From positions 32,183,158-32,247,157 of the forward strand of contig NC_080042.1 in the NCBI RefSeq assembly GCF_012489685.1: a stretch of 64,000 nucleotides of DNA, in the 5' to 3' direction. A program made the position numbers and the translations under genes. This stretch comes from Lotus japonicus (Eukaryota > Streptophyta > Magnoliopsida > Fabales > Fabaceae). The notes under the pieces are model-generated. The model saw nothing but the letters and a program-made list of their open reading frames with translations, had not been told where the DNA came from and searched no databases. This document shows positions 46,938-57,901 of this stretch, piece after piece; the first letter of the stretch is position 1, and each line of letters opens with the position of its first letter.

Positions 46938-47024
46938 AAGTCTCTTTAAGATTCTTGTAAAAAAAATCATTTTAACATTTTTGCCTAAGGCCCCAAAATT
47001 CTTGTACAAGGCCCTGATCATTGG

Positions 47025-47429
47025 CACTGAGGAAAAGAAATTCATGATGGTTGCTGTATGCGTTTCTTCATCTCCATGGGGCTGCTATACATAGGTTGTG
47101 TTCACCAAAAGAGAAAGAAGATTTCTGCTTTGGATGATGAGGAAGAAATACGAGATCAAAGTGAGAGAGGGAGCTCGTGCGTCTGACTCAAGGTGAGAGG
47201 GTTTGGCACTTACACTTAGTGAATATAGAGAAGGTTGAAAAATGAATAAAAGTTGCATTTGGAATAGATATTTGATGTTGTATGTGTGGTTCGTGGTGTC
47301 TGAGGCAACGTGCCATGATTTCCCTGGTGCCACACTTGTTAATGGATAAATAATGGATGTAAGCTAATTTGGGTAGTTTAGGATTTAACTCATAGAGTTA
47401 AAAGAAAAACATAGGGATGATATATTATT
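47025..47429 (-). other. body of the interrupted LTR, no gene
   Basis: Continuation of the minus-strand LTR after the composite insertion. No supported frame. It ends with TATATTATT, the target duplication of the MULE MITE. Confidence 0.45.
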
Positions 47430-47684
47430 GGCTAAAAAGCACTTTTGGCCCCTGATGTTTCAAGTTTGTGCAAATTCTGCCCCTACTCTATTTTTGTCGA
47501 TGTTTCTACCCCTCATGTTTTCAAACAGTGCATCGTCTACCCCTCATGTTTTCAAACAGTGCACCGTCTACCCCTCCGTGAGGGGTAGATGGTGCACTGT
47601 TTAAAAATATGAGGGGTAGAAACATCGACAAAATAGATAGGGGCAGAATTTGCACAAACTTAAAACATCAGGGGCTAAAAAGCC
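47430..47684. mobile_element. MULE-type foldback MITE, 255 bp
   Basis: Nearly the whole element is one inverted repeat: GGCTAAAAAGCACTTTTGGC...CCCCTGATGTTT on the left and AAACATCAGGGGC...TAAAAAGCC on the right, meeting near 47575. The exact 9-bp target duplication TATATTATT (47421-47429 and 47685-47693) is typical of Mutator-like elements. Confidence 0.92.
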
Positions 47685-47849
47685 TATATTATTATACTGA
47701 AAATTATGGGGAGTTTTATCAAATAATAAAATATAAATTAGGATCATTTTAAGAAAATTAAAATGATCAATGAACAAATAAACGAGTAAGAACTGAGCTA
47801 AAGAATAAGACGGGGCTTATGGCAATCCTGTACCAAGAAAAAAGCGGCA

Positions 47850-48957
47850 TATGGCAATCCTGTACCAAGAAGAGGTGTTTCCGAGGGCTTTAGTAAGTCT
47901 GGAAACAGATTCAGCGACTATGGAGGTGGCTCCAAAAGCAGGGACAAAGGACCTAAGGAGAAAGTCATAAACTATACTAGAAGAAGGGACCATGTTTCTG
48001 ATCATGTAAATACCCCCTCGGGATGCACGGTTTTCATTGACAATCTTGCTGAATCCACTACCTATCACCAGGTGAAAGAAATATTTTCCAAGCTAGGGAA
48101 CCTTGAAGGCCTCTATGTTCAAAAATTTCGAAAAAGAAATAGGCAGTCAAAATTTGGCTTTGCCAGATTCTTGGAGGCTCAAATGGCGAACCTGGCGATT
48201 GATGAACTTAATGGCAGAAGGGTTAATGGACGTCACTGGATGTTGAGCAAGGCAAGATTTTCTCTGTTTTCGAAGGAAGATAAAATCAGAAAGACCTCTT
48301 CTAGTAAACAAAAGCCTGTGCAAGTATGGAAACAGAAACCCCAGAAATTGGAGGATTCTGAACCAGTTATACGAGCCTCCTCAACGAAAGAAGATGATAT
48401 GCGATTGGAGAAAACTGCAATCGGCTCTTTGCGGTCACCCCAGACTCCAATGTGTATTCACAACTTTCTTCACTCTATAGGTTATAACAGTATAAGGATA
48501 ATAGCGATGGGACCCTTGGAAGTGGCTCTGGAATTCAATAGCAAGGAGGATATGGGATTTTTTTTGTCGATTGAAAAACCAGACCTTAGCCTGTTATTTT
48601 TGAGTTTGCAACCTGCCACTGTTTTTTCTACTCCAACCAGACATTTCGTGTGGCTATCGGTGAGAAACGTCCCTCTTGGTGTTTGGAGAGAGGATTTTTT
48701 CATGGAGGTAGCAAAGGCTTTTGGAAAATTCATCTGCCTTGATAAGGAGACAAAAGACACAGAGATACGATGTTGCTAAACTGTTGATAGAGGCTTCAAC
48801 GCCTTCAATCCCCCACCAAAATCTGAAGGTCCTAATCAATGACAAGATGGTTCAGGTTGTAGTGAACTCCAGTGAGGACCTTGATTTCACCTTGCAACCA
48901 AAAAGCTTTAATGGTGCAGCTTTTACTCCCTCCGAGACAAAAACTGAAAACTCTTAA
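47850..48957 (+). pseudogene. LINE ORF1 with RRM (frameshifted, end deleted)
   Basis: The RRM reads CTVFIDNLAE (RNP2 region) and SKFGFARF (RNP1) around 48025-48165. A basic linker KARFSLFSKEDKIRK follows. The DUF4283-like core HFVWLSVRNVPLGVW is near 48645. A frame change near 48750 moves the reading into AKLLIEASTPSIPHQNLKVL. The frame has no ATG before the RRM. A duplicated 21-bp segment at 47818 and 47850 may have displaced the start. The reading fades at about 48945, where ORF2 sequence begins. Confidence 0.8.
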
Positions 48958-51900
48958 ACATAAGATCAGAAGCTGGAAGGGATACAAACCAAGGGGCAAT
49001 GGAGAAGTGATCAAAGCTTTAGAGGAAAATTTGCAAAATGTGATGACCAGACTAGAAGAAGAAGGCACTTCTGTGGAACTACGACAGCAGAGATTTGAGA
49101 TCATAGGTTCTTTATGGGATCAATACAGAAAGGAGGAGAGCATTTGGCGGCAAAAGTCAAGACACAAATGGCTTAAGGAGGGAGACAAAAATTCGTCTTT
49201 CTTCCACTCAGTGTGCAGAGCTCGCCATAACAGGAAGAACATTACCTATCTGAAAGTTGGGGACCAGAGGGTAGAAGATCCAAATCTGATTAAACTCTCT
49301 ATCCTGAACCATTTCAAAACCTTCTTGTCCAGAGATGAGAGGTCCAGACCTAAATTGCGATGCTATAACCTCCCCAAACTATCTAGATCAGAAGCAGCGG
49401 TTTTAGAAGAGCCGTTTTCAGAAGAGGAAATTTGGGAAGTGGTGAAGACTTGTGATGGGAACAAAGCCCCCGGTCCCGATGGGTTCAATCTCAATTTCTT
49501 CAAGCACTTTTGGCCAGTGTTAAAGATGGACATTTTCCACTTCTTCGAAGAGTTCCATCACTCAGGTAAATTAGTGAAAGGTCTCAACGCAGCTTTCATT
49601 TGTCTCATTCCAAAATGCAATAAACCAGAACTGGTAGCGGATTACAGACTTATAAGCTTGATAGGCAGTGCGTACAAGTTGATCTCTAAAGTTTTGGCTG
49701 CTCGATTGAAATCAGTTATGCCTAGGTTGATCTCCCCTAACCAATTTGAGTTCACTCAAGGACGTCAAATTGCCGACTGCATTTTAATTGCAAATGAGGT
49801 TGGGGATTATCTTAACAAGAATCGTGAAGGGGGTTTCTGCTGAAGCTTGACTTTGCAAAGGCCTACGGCAATGTCGAATGGGATTTCTTGATTGACATAC
49901 TCTATGCTATGAAGTTTGGCAACAAATGGATTGCCTGGATGAAAAGCTGTATTTCCTCCGCATCCTTGGCGATTTTGGTGAATGGATCACCAACATAATT
50001 TTTCAACATTGAAAAAGGTCTGCGCCAAGGCGACCCTTTATCCCCCTTCTTGTTTAATCTCTGTGCTAATGGCTTATCGTGCATGCTCAATCAATTGTTG
50101 GTAGATACAAAGTTCAGCGGGGTAAGAATTGGACCCGATCTTCGTTTGAATCACCTTCAGTTCGCGGACGACACATTGCTTTTTTGTAAAAACAATCTTG
50201 ATCAGTTGGACCTCTTATGCAATGCTTTGCTAGCCGTATGCCTCAGGTCTGAAAATCAATATGACCAAATCAACCTTAATTGGATGTAATATTTCTGTAT
50301 AGCAGTGGAAGCCTTGGCTAATTTTTATGGCTGGAGCTGTGGTAAGCTACCTATCCAGTATTTGGGAACACCACTAGGGGGTAATCCTAGGAGAAGAGCT
50401 TTTTGGGATCCTCTCTTGGACAAAATCAGGAGAAAAAGCCGATCCTTGAATTCCAATCCTTGAGTGGACGCCTAGTACTTGCAAAGAAAACGCTGGCTTC
50501 TATTCCTACCTACCAAATGTCTATTCTTAAGGTACCGATTGGAGTTTTCGGAGAGATTGGAAAAATCATTCGGACCTTCATTTGGGGCAATAGCCATGGT
50601 GGAAGAAAGATGATCTGGATATCATGGTCCTCAATCTGCAAATCAAAAGATTCGGGTGGCCTCGGGTTAGGATTCATAAGCTGGAAGAACAAGGTTTTAC
50701 TGCTCAAATGGGCCTGGAGGTATGGAGTAGAAAAGGATAGTCTTTGGAGAGGTATAATCACAGCAAAATACAAGCTTGATGAAAAGGTTCTTTTATTTCA
50801 TTCAGCTATGATTGATGGAAGAAACTGGTCAACAGTGTTACTGGATATTGTGAATACTCTGAAAGAAGACTCTTTGCTTTCAAAAGGTCTCAAGGAAGGA
50901 TTATTATGCAAGGTGGGAGACGGGAAAAATATACGGTTTTGGTGTGATCCGTGGATAGGCTCAAAACCCTTGAACATTAAATTTCCCAGAGTTTTTGCTA
51001 CCTGCTCTAATAAGACGGATATGATTGTTGATGTGGGGTTTATTGTCCATGGGAGATGGGTGTGGGACTTGGCTTTCAGAAGAACCTTTTTTGATTGGGA
51101 AGTGCCAATCTACAACGATTTTTTGAACACCATCAATGCTAGATTTCCGTCTTCAGGGGCATCTGATAGACTAATGTGGGGTTTGGATAACACTGGAATC
51201 TTCTCAGTAAAATCCCTCTACCAATGGGTTGAAAAAAAGGCTTTTGATGCTACAAATCCTGAAACTCCAGCAAAGATTAACAAAGCAGTACCCCCAAAGG
51301 TAAACCTTTTGTTTTGGCATGCATGCAACAACAAGATTGCTACAAAAGACAATCTCTTGAAAAGAGCGATAAATCTGGTTGATAATGGCTTATGTTCTCT
51401 TTGTGGATCAACTACTGAATCAAGCAACCACTTGTTTCTCCACTGCCGTGTGATTTGGAAACTATGGTGTGCCATCGTTGATTGAGAAGGGCTTTCATGG
51501 GTAGTACCAAGATCTTTGGGGGACGTAGCTGCAGAATGGAGTGCGCTTGCCTCAGTTTCAAATTTGGTGTTATGGAACATTACTCCTTTCGCATTGGTGT
51601 GGACAATCTGGCTAAATAGAAATGAAATTCCTTTTAACAGCAAACTCTTCAAAGCTAAGGAGGTGTGGGCCTTACACCTTCTAAGGGTGGCTTGGTGGAC
51701 AAAATCAATTTGGAAGGAATGTCCCTATACTCTACATCAATTCTCTGAGAATTTCTGTAGTATAAAGATAGGGAAGAAAGTCGATGTTCCACGCATGAAT
51801 GTATGGTTACCTCCCTCTCTAGGTTACCTAAAATTCAACGTTGATGGGGCTTCTCAAGGTAACCTAGGACCAAGTGGAGCTGGTGGAGTGCTTCGTAATC

Positions 51901-52250
51901 ACAATAATGAAATCCTAGGCTATTTTTCTAAGAGCTTAGGACATAGATGGGCTCATGAAGCAGAGGTCAATGCCATCCTTTTGGCTCTCCTCTTTTGTCA
52001 ACAGTTCCTGTTCAATAATATTTACATCGAGAGCGATTCTATGCTAGCGGTGGGATGGACAAATTCTCAAGAACGAAGACCAAGCTCGCTGATCGATGAA
52101 CTGAATCATATATATTTTTTGGTCAGCCAAGTTCAATGTCATGGAATCCAGCACATTTATAGGGAGGTAAATGACAAAGCTGATCAACTTGCAAAAGAAG
52201 GAGTAGACAGACAAGAACCTCTCTGGGTTTGCTTGGACAGAAGATCTTAA
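48940..52250 (+). pseudogene. LINE ORF2: reverse transcriptase, zinc region, RNase H (no endonuclease)
   Basis: The reading begins directly in the pre-RT linker: SRHKWLKEGDKNSSFFH near 49160. RT follows: KAPGPDGFNLNFFK near 49470, AAFICLIPKCNKPE near 49600, LLKLDFAKAYGNVEW after a frame change near 49840, GLRQGDPLSPFLF near 50030 and the catalytic FADD near 50165. The first aspartate motif FAKAYGNVEW is present. A further shift near 50290 leads to 50403-51485 with the zinc-binding CSLCGSTTESSNHLFLHC. After a stop, 51516-52250 holds an RNase H with FNVDGAS, EAEVNAI, ESDS and NDKAD, all four acidic positions present. The N-terminal endonuclease, about 230 residues, is missing. Confidence 0.9.
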
Positions 52251-52567
52251 TTTGCTTTGCTTTTGTTGGAGGCCTTTGGTTGAAGTCTGAGAGTGTGTGG
52301 CTACATTTCTTTTCCTAGCTACTATGCTTGTTTCTGGATGACTGACTCTCTGTTTCCTTTCTCATAGCTTTAGTTTCTTTTATCTTTGTTTTTTCTTCAC
52401 TGATCCAGTAGTAGTTAGTATCTTTTAGTAGTACTTTTTTCTTTTGATTTGGATGAGCCCTGAGTGGCTCTAGCATGCTTCTTTTTGCTTTCTTGGATGA
52501 TTGTTTGTACTATTTGGCTTTCACCTATTATATATACATTTGGTATTTCCAAAAAAAAAAAGAATAA

Positions 52568-53042
52568 CTGTGAGACAATTAGAATAAATATGACATTGTC
52601 ATATTATGCAACCAAGCTAAGTATCCTTCATAAAAGGTCGATACTTGCTTCGGAATTCATTTAAGTGAGAAAATGGCTTGAACGCAATCTGCATCAAAAT
52701 ATGCTGCATAACTACTTTTTGCAATTGACGTCGGGTGAAGAAACTTTCTTCTGGAAAAAGATCACAAACGTCGAAAGAAATGAGGCAATGAGGATGGAAA
52801 CTTTGTTAGAAGCTCCGAATAGAAAAACTCTTTATTCAGGGTCTTATTTAAAGTCCCCGAGGAGATAACGTCTAGCTTTATCAGGCTTCCGTGAAGTGAA
52901 ACCTATCCTGCGTACAGTCTATAGTTCTGTATCGGAACACTGGTCATGGGAAAAATACCCTTAGGTTCTTATTTTTCTACCGGTTTTAAATTTCGCTTAA
53001 ACAATGCTCTAGGAGCGGAAATAGTCTTTTTCAGATACTCTC
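52568..53042 (-). other. body of the interrupted LTR, no gene
   Basis: Minus-strand LTR text between the LINE and solo LTR 2. It ends with CTCTC, the duplicated target of solo LTR 2. Confidence 0.5.
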
Positions 53043-54572
53043 TGTAAGACCCAAGTTTTTAAGCTTAGAATAAGTGGAAGAGATTTCCATTTACGATTAG
53101 GCTTGATGTATCGTGAAAGGAAACCTGAACAAGAGTTTACCAAATGAAATATATTTATGAAGGAGAAAGTTCAGGAAAAGTTCAAGGATTGCATTATGAT
53201 CGATAAAAGTTATAGCACGATCGTTTTACGCTTAAACCTAGGTCAGAAACCCTAGTATGTAGCTAATTTTCACTTTTAGGCACGATGGAAGTTAATTCCA
53301 AAAATCTTCAGAGAAATGTTAGAACTTCTCTTTTTCCATATATCAAAATCGTTTCGAGGCGAAACTCTAGGATCTACGAACGTCCGATTCCAATCATCGG
53401 AAGTTTGCCGAAACCGAATCCCTGGTATTCCAAAACGCTATAATTTCCCGACAATGAAGACTTTATCTATTCAGAGCTTCAAATGGATATTCTACACGCG
53501 TACACCCATTTCTCTTGATGATTTCAATCTTTCTTCAGAAGGAAGTTTTCCATTCCGACATTCGATGCAAAAAGCAACTTATCGGGTAAAATAGTTTTAC
53601 ACCGACTTTGCACCGACTTTGCATTAGTTGCCAAAAATACAAGGAGACATCTTCTTAGCTTAGGAATTCCTTTGCCAAAACCTATCTTAGAATTCATGGA
53701 GAATGATGCCGGAAAAATCAGATTCGCGAAACTTTCATTTCGCCGCGAATTTCCATCTTCTACATATAGCAAGAAAGGTGAGAAAATTTACAAGAACTCC
53801 TCCATTTCTCTCCCAAACCCGCGAGCTCCATTGAAGAGGAAGGAAGAAGAGTTTTTCTTCATCTCTTGCTTGATCGTCGATTAATCAGTTGCTGCTTCAA
53901 GGTTTCGAGGTATAGTCGCTAATCCTTACCTCTGATCGCTTTTTCCATAGCTTTTCTGTAGAGTTTTCTGAGTGGATAGTTTATGGGTTTTTGCAAAACT
54001 ATCCTGAATCTTTCATTTCTGATTCTAAACCTCTTCTATATGTGCCCAAGATCACTTCTGCCGGATTAGATTTTCCGTTATGTCGCCGGAATCAATTTTA
54101 GCCTTAAATACCCATTTTTGGAGTTTTTGAGGTAAAGCTTCAACCTTTAGACTAAAAACTATCGCCTTAGCTTAGTGTTAGTAGGATTAGTTGTCATAAA
54201 CGTCGTTAGTAACGTCCCTGCAAAATTTTATTTTTGGGATTTCAGTTTTGAAAATCCTAAGTTAAAAATCATGACCAAAATACCCCTGCGACAGTTTTTG
54301 ATCCGATAATTTTTCCGAGTTCAGAATACCCTTAGTTACGGCTTATGAAAGCATAGGAACCAAGTTTGATCGAAGAAAAATCGAGCCCCATAATTACCTA
54401 AAGTGGCCGAGCCCTATTAAGGGGGAGGAGGAAAATTTCCTTTTCCGAAAACTTGTCTTTCGCGCTAGATTATCGTACCTTAGAGTATAGATTACTTCGA
54501 GTAACCTTAGTAAGTATCGATAGCTTAGTTTTCGATAGATTCTAATAGTATTTCTGTGGTTTTGCTCTAAAG

Positions 54573-54650
54573 GTGATTTTGAGGAATTCCCAGAGGAGCA
54601 AGGCTTTGATTGTGAACAAGTGTTAGGAGATCGTCCTGGAGAATCTACAG
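54573..54650 (+). pseudogene. putative acidic exon in solo LTR 2 (78 bp)
   Basis: Counterpart of 35605-35682. It is preceded by TTTTGCTCTAAAG and followed by GTGAGG, with the reading DFEEFPEEQGFDCEQVLGD. Length and frame are kept while about a quarter of the bases differ. Confidence 0.5.
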
Positions 54651-55362
54651 GTGAGGGCTTCTCACTGAATCTCTAGTTAATGCTTAGGGTCGATGTTTCG
54701 ACATTGTTTACTGTTTAAGCACTGGAATTGTGTGTGAATGGAAAATGTTTTCTGAGGCTTCGGCTGACAATGTAGATGATGCATCTACTGAATGTTTTTG
54801 ATGAGTGAATGACATGCTAAGTGCTAATTGGGTAATTTAGGATGTGTGGTGCATGCCTTATATGCTAGGTGCTATGTGGTTATGGCTTAAGATATTGACA
54901 TATGACATGTTGATTGATTATGATGAGTTAATTATGCTTTTGCACTATAATCTGAGTTTCTGAACGGTGAGAAAAGCGGGCAGGTCATGCCGATTTTATT
55001 TTGAGAGTTTTGAGGAAGCTTGAAAGGACGAATGAGATTCGGGCCTTGTTATGATATTTTTGGATCGAGACCTTCTCTGGAGTCATTTGGGGGATTAGGA
55101 GATCCCGAGAACTTATAGGAATTTCGATAAGACTAAAAAGGATATTATTTTGAAAAGAAAACTCATAAGACATTAAACAACCTCTAAAACCTTTAAGTAA
55201 TGGTAATAACCTCGAAGGAAGGCATTGGAAGTCAAATCATAGTTTTGGAAAAGTGAGGAGTGTCGTCGGATCCAAGTGTTGAGGAGTTTGGTAAGTTCTG
55301 AGTATGTTGGTACTCCTTCGCTCGTTGAGCAGTTTGTTAGTCATCCAAGGGATGAGCCGAGA

Positions 55363-55505
55363 AGCTTCACCGAGGCGTGAGACCTTGTGAATGCGGGATA
55401 CTCCACTGAGGCGTGAGACCTTGTGGAAAGCATGGAACTCCACTAAGGCGTGAGACCTTGTGAGAGCATGAAACTGCACTAAAGCGTGAGACTTCGTGAG
55501 AGTAT
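55363..55505 (+). repeat. minisatellite A in solo LTR 2, four units of about 35-41 bp
   Basis: The unit core is GGCGTGAGACCTTGTG followed by variable sequence and CTCCACT. Four copies show increasing change to the right. Confidence 0.92.
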
Positions 55506-55550
55506 TGATGACCCGAAGAGTCATCGTGAGCGGTAGTCACTCAGGCACGC

Positions 55551-56400
55551 GTGAGTCCGTATGTTCAATCCGAGGGATTGGATCGATTCAGCGATTGCCA
55601 TTTTACCTCGCATGAATCCGTATGTTCAATCCGAGGGATTGGATCGATTCAGCGATAACCTTTCGACTCGCGCGGATCCGTATGTTCAATCCGATGGATT
55701 GGATCGATTCGGCGATAGTCATTGGACACGCGCAATGTCCGTATGTTCGACTCTTTTGAGTGAACCGACTTGGCGTTGTCATTTGTTGCGTGTGTGAGTC
55801 CGTATGTTCATCCCGATGGGTTGGATCGACTCGACATGCTTAATTGTGGGAGTCGCGTGAATCCGTATGTTCAATCCGAGGGATTGGATCGATTCAGCGA
55901 TAACCTTTCGACTCGCGCGGATCCGTATGTTCAATCCGATGGATTGGATCGATTCGGCGATAGTCATTGGACACGCGCAATGTCCGTATGTTCGACTCTT
56001 TTGAGTGAACCGACTTGGCGTTGTCATTTGTTGCGTGTGCGAGTCCGTATGTTCATCCCGATGGGTTGGATCGACTCGACATGCCTAATTGTGGGAGTCG
56101 CGTGAATCCGTATGTTCAATCCGAGGGATTGGATCGATTCAGCGATAACCTTTCGACTCGCGCGGATCCGTATGTTCAATCCGATGGATTGGATCGATTC
56201 GGCGATAGTCATTGGACACGCGCAATGTCTGTATGTTCGACTCTTTTGAGTGAACCGACTTGGCGTTGTCATTTGTTGCGTGTGCGAGTCCGTATGTTCA
56301 TCCCGATGGGTTGGATCGACTCGACATGCCTAATCGTGGGAGTTGCGTGTGCGAGTCCGTATGTTCAACCCAGGGGGTTGGATCGACTTGACATGCCTAA
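55551..56400 (+). repeat. minisatellite B in solo LTR 2: 60-bp units in a 245-bp higher-order repeat
   Basis: Units carry TCCGTATGTTCAATCCGAGG followed by GATTGGATCGATTCAGCGAT or variants. Four unlike units form a block of 245 bp that repeats from 55611, 55856 and 56101. Several units keep reading frames open on both strands by chance of composition. 245 is not a multiple of three, so the array cannot encode a regular protein repeat. Confidence 0.95.
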
Positions 56401-56852
56401 TTGTTGGGCTATCCTGGGGATAAGTCCGGGAAACCGGTAGTTTCCGAGTATGCGATACTCTTTGCTTGTTGAGCAGTTGTGACCGTCGGATTGAGATGAG
56501 TCGGATGATCCGGAGATCATCATGAGTTATTATGTTGATGTGAAGAAGTGTCTTTTGTCGCAGAATCGACTTTACCTTAGGGTAAGCTTTTAGAGACTTT
56601 AATTTACCTAGAACACGTGGCGACGTGTCGAGTGAGAGTCGGAGAAGTTGTTTGACTAATCATCCTGCATTCATGCATACTGATTTAGTTGTCGAGTGTG
56701 ATTGTTATTTGTTAATCCTATTTGGAACATGTTAATTGTTATTATTGCTGTTAAGTTCATTATGGAATATGCAACCCTAGGATGTTATCCCTAGCTATAA
56801 GCCTAAGTGGCTATTCTCTTATCTATATCTATTGGTGCTATTATTTATGTAA

Positions 56853-57080
56853 TTCTTTGGAGTTGACCCTCGCGTCTTCTGTGTGTGCTTTGGCGGACAA
56901 ACGCCCTTTGTCAGATGTCTTTGGCGGACTGGTTCACGACGGTTCACCCTTCGGGGGAAACTAGAGTTGGGATGCTGGAACAGGAGCGCATCGCGATAGC
57001 GAGCGGAGGACGGATGGTGTACATAGACTAGGTCGTTCTGGATTTCGAATTCGGACGACGATCATGCCAGCATGCAGGAT
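56853..57080 (+). pseudogene. LTR-borne reading frame in solo LTR 2 (truncated)
   Basis: It reads ELTLASSVCALADKRPLSDV, then FGGLVHDGSPFGGN and a stop. The first half matches 37045 and onward, and the DGSPFG piece matches 25524-25823. After the stop the sequence jumps to the end of the frame (RTDGVHRLGRSGF), so about 320 bp present in solo LTR 1 are deleted. Confidence 0.55.
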
Positions 57081-57901
57081 TGAGTGTTAGTGTGAGCTCC
57101 TCGAGATGGGATTAGTGTAGGAGTAGAGTCTTAGCTCTGAACATTATTTGTTTCATTCGGGACAGGGTAGTTTCCCACCTATAGCTTTTTGTGTGGTTTC
57201 TTTACGGGAATCACAGAGAGTTGGTTGGACTTAGGAGGTCTTGTTTCAGGCCGATGGGCCAGCTTATTCTCAGTTTTGAGGGATAGTGTTGCGGACACTT
57301 ACCTTTAGATTTGGTTTGTACATTTTGCCTTCGAGCGCTACTTTTTTCTTTTCGTCACTGGGGGTTACTCGTGACGAGGTTGTTACTTACAGCGGGGGGC
57401 TGTTTATATATTGTATATTAGCTCTATTACTTTTCGCTTTTGGGTTTTATTTAACTCAGTCTTGTCTTAGTTATTATCGAAAAAAAAATATTTCACGTTT
57501 TTCCGCATTAAGTTTACTTTTGGTTACTAAAGTGACGCCACCGAAATCGGGGTGTTACACTCTCGACCTTAGCCGGGTGTGGAAATGGATCGTGCTATCA
57601 CTTAAACCGACTAAAGTACTATCCTCGGTCATTTCCTAAACTTTCTGCTTCATCTTACTTATCAATCCATCAATCGCTTGCTTAGGTTCCTCTCACGCTT
57701 ACAGAGCATCTTAGGCGTGAGTCGGAATTTAATTAATTATTCTAATTCTAAAAATGTGGGTCTTACAATAGCATGTGACACCCGGGGCTGACGAGGGCGA
57801 TGATTGATCGCCTTCTATGTGGAGGGACGCACCACACCCGAACAAGAGGTATTCTGAGATTGTGTAGGGATGAACTATACAGTTGAGGAGGGCATATATG
57901 A

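Larger units (their letters stand above)
38651..47014. mobile_element. 8.4-kb composite insertion flanked by a direct repeat of 8-10 bp
   Basis: TGATCATTGG occurs at 38641-38650 and 47015-47024. The ends are AAGGGCCGTGGAAG on the left and, read inward from the right, AGGGCCTTGTACAAG. They are imperfect terminal repeats that could be hAT-like (8-bp duplication ATCATTGG, right end CAGGGCC) or MULE-like (9-10 bp). GCCTAAGGCCCC also occurs at both ends in the same orientation. No transposase was found. The interior holds two SINEs, two Harbinger-type elements, a MITE, exon-like DNA and a Helitron-like 5' end. Confidence 0.6.
47809..52558 (+). mobile_element. LINE (L1-type) with RNase H, internally deleted
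   Basis: It starts GACGGGGCTTATGGC and ends in an A11 tail at about 52551-52561. The 9-bp AAAGAATAA occurs at 47800-47808 and 52559-52567. It has ORF1 with an RRM, then ORF2 RT, zinc-binding and RNase H regions. The ORF1 end and the ORF2 endonuclease are deleted. The target duplication and tail show a full 5' start, so the deletion is internal. Confidence 0.88.
53043..57559 (+). repeat. solo LTR 2 (4517 bp), same family as solo LTR 1
   Basis: It starts TGTAAGACCCAAGTTTTTAA and ends CGAAATCGGGGTGTTACA, flanked by the exact 5-bp duplication CTCTC (53038-53042 and 57560-57564). It is collinear with solo LTR 1 apart from different minisatellites in the middle and a deletion in the 3' reading frame. 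No internal retrotransposon sequence adjoins it. Confidence 0.93.
30783..57767 (-). repeat. one Ty3-type LTR (about 4.7 kb) interrupted by six insertions
   Basis: On the minus strand an LTR starts TGTAAGACCCACATTTTTAG at 57767 and appears to end in CTTGGGGTGTTATCACA at 30783. Taking out the Stowaway (30957-31333), solo LTRs (34077-38078, 53043-57559), the 38651-47014 insertion, the MULE MITE (47430-47684) and the LINE (47809-52558), with one copy of each target duplication, leaves about 4.7 kb. That is close to the 4.0-4.5 kb of the related solo LTRs. Its first 250 bp share words with them (TAGCACGATC, AGGAAA, GAACCTAA). No matching target duplication is seen at 30778-30782 and 57768-57772. 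Confidence 0.6.

Noticed and set aside
55561..56440. Long open frames on both strands with repeats such as PYVQSEGLDRF
   Set aside because: They are translations of the 60/245-bp minisatellite. The block length is not a multiple of three and both strands are open, so coding is not supported.
34077..57559. The two long LTRs as the two ends of one retrotransposon
   Set aside because: Each has its own different 5-bp target duplication (ATGTT and CTCTC), and there is no primer site or gag-pol between them.
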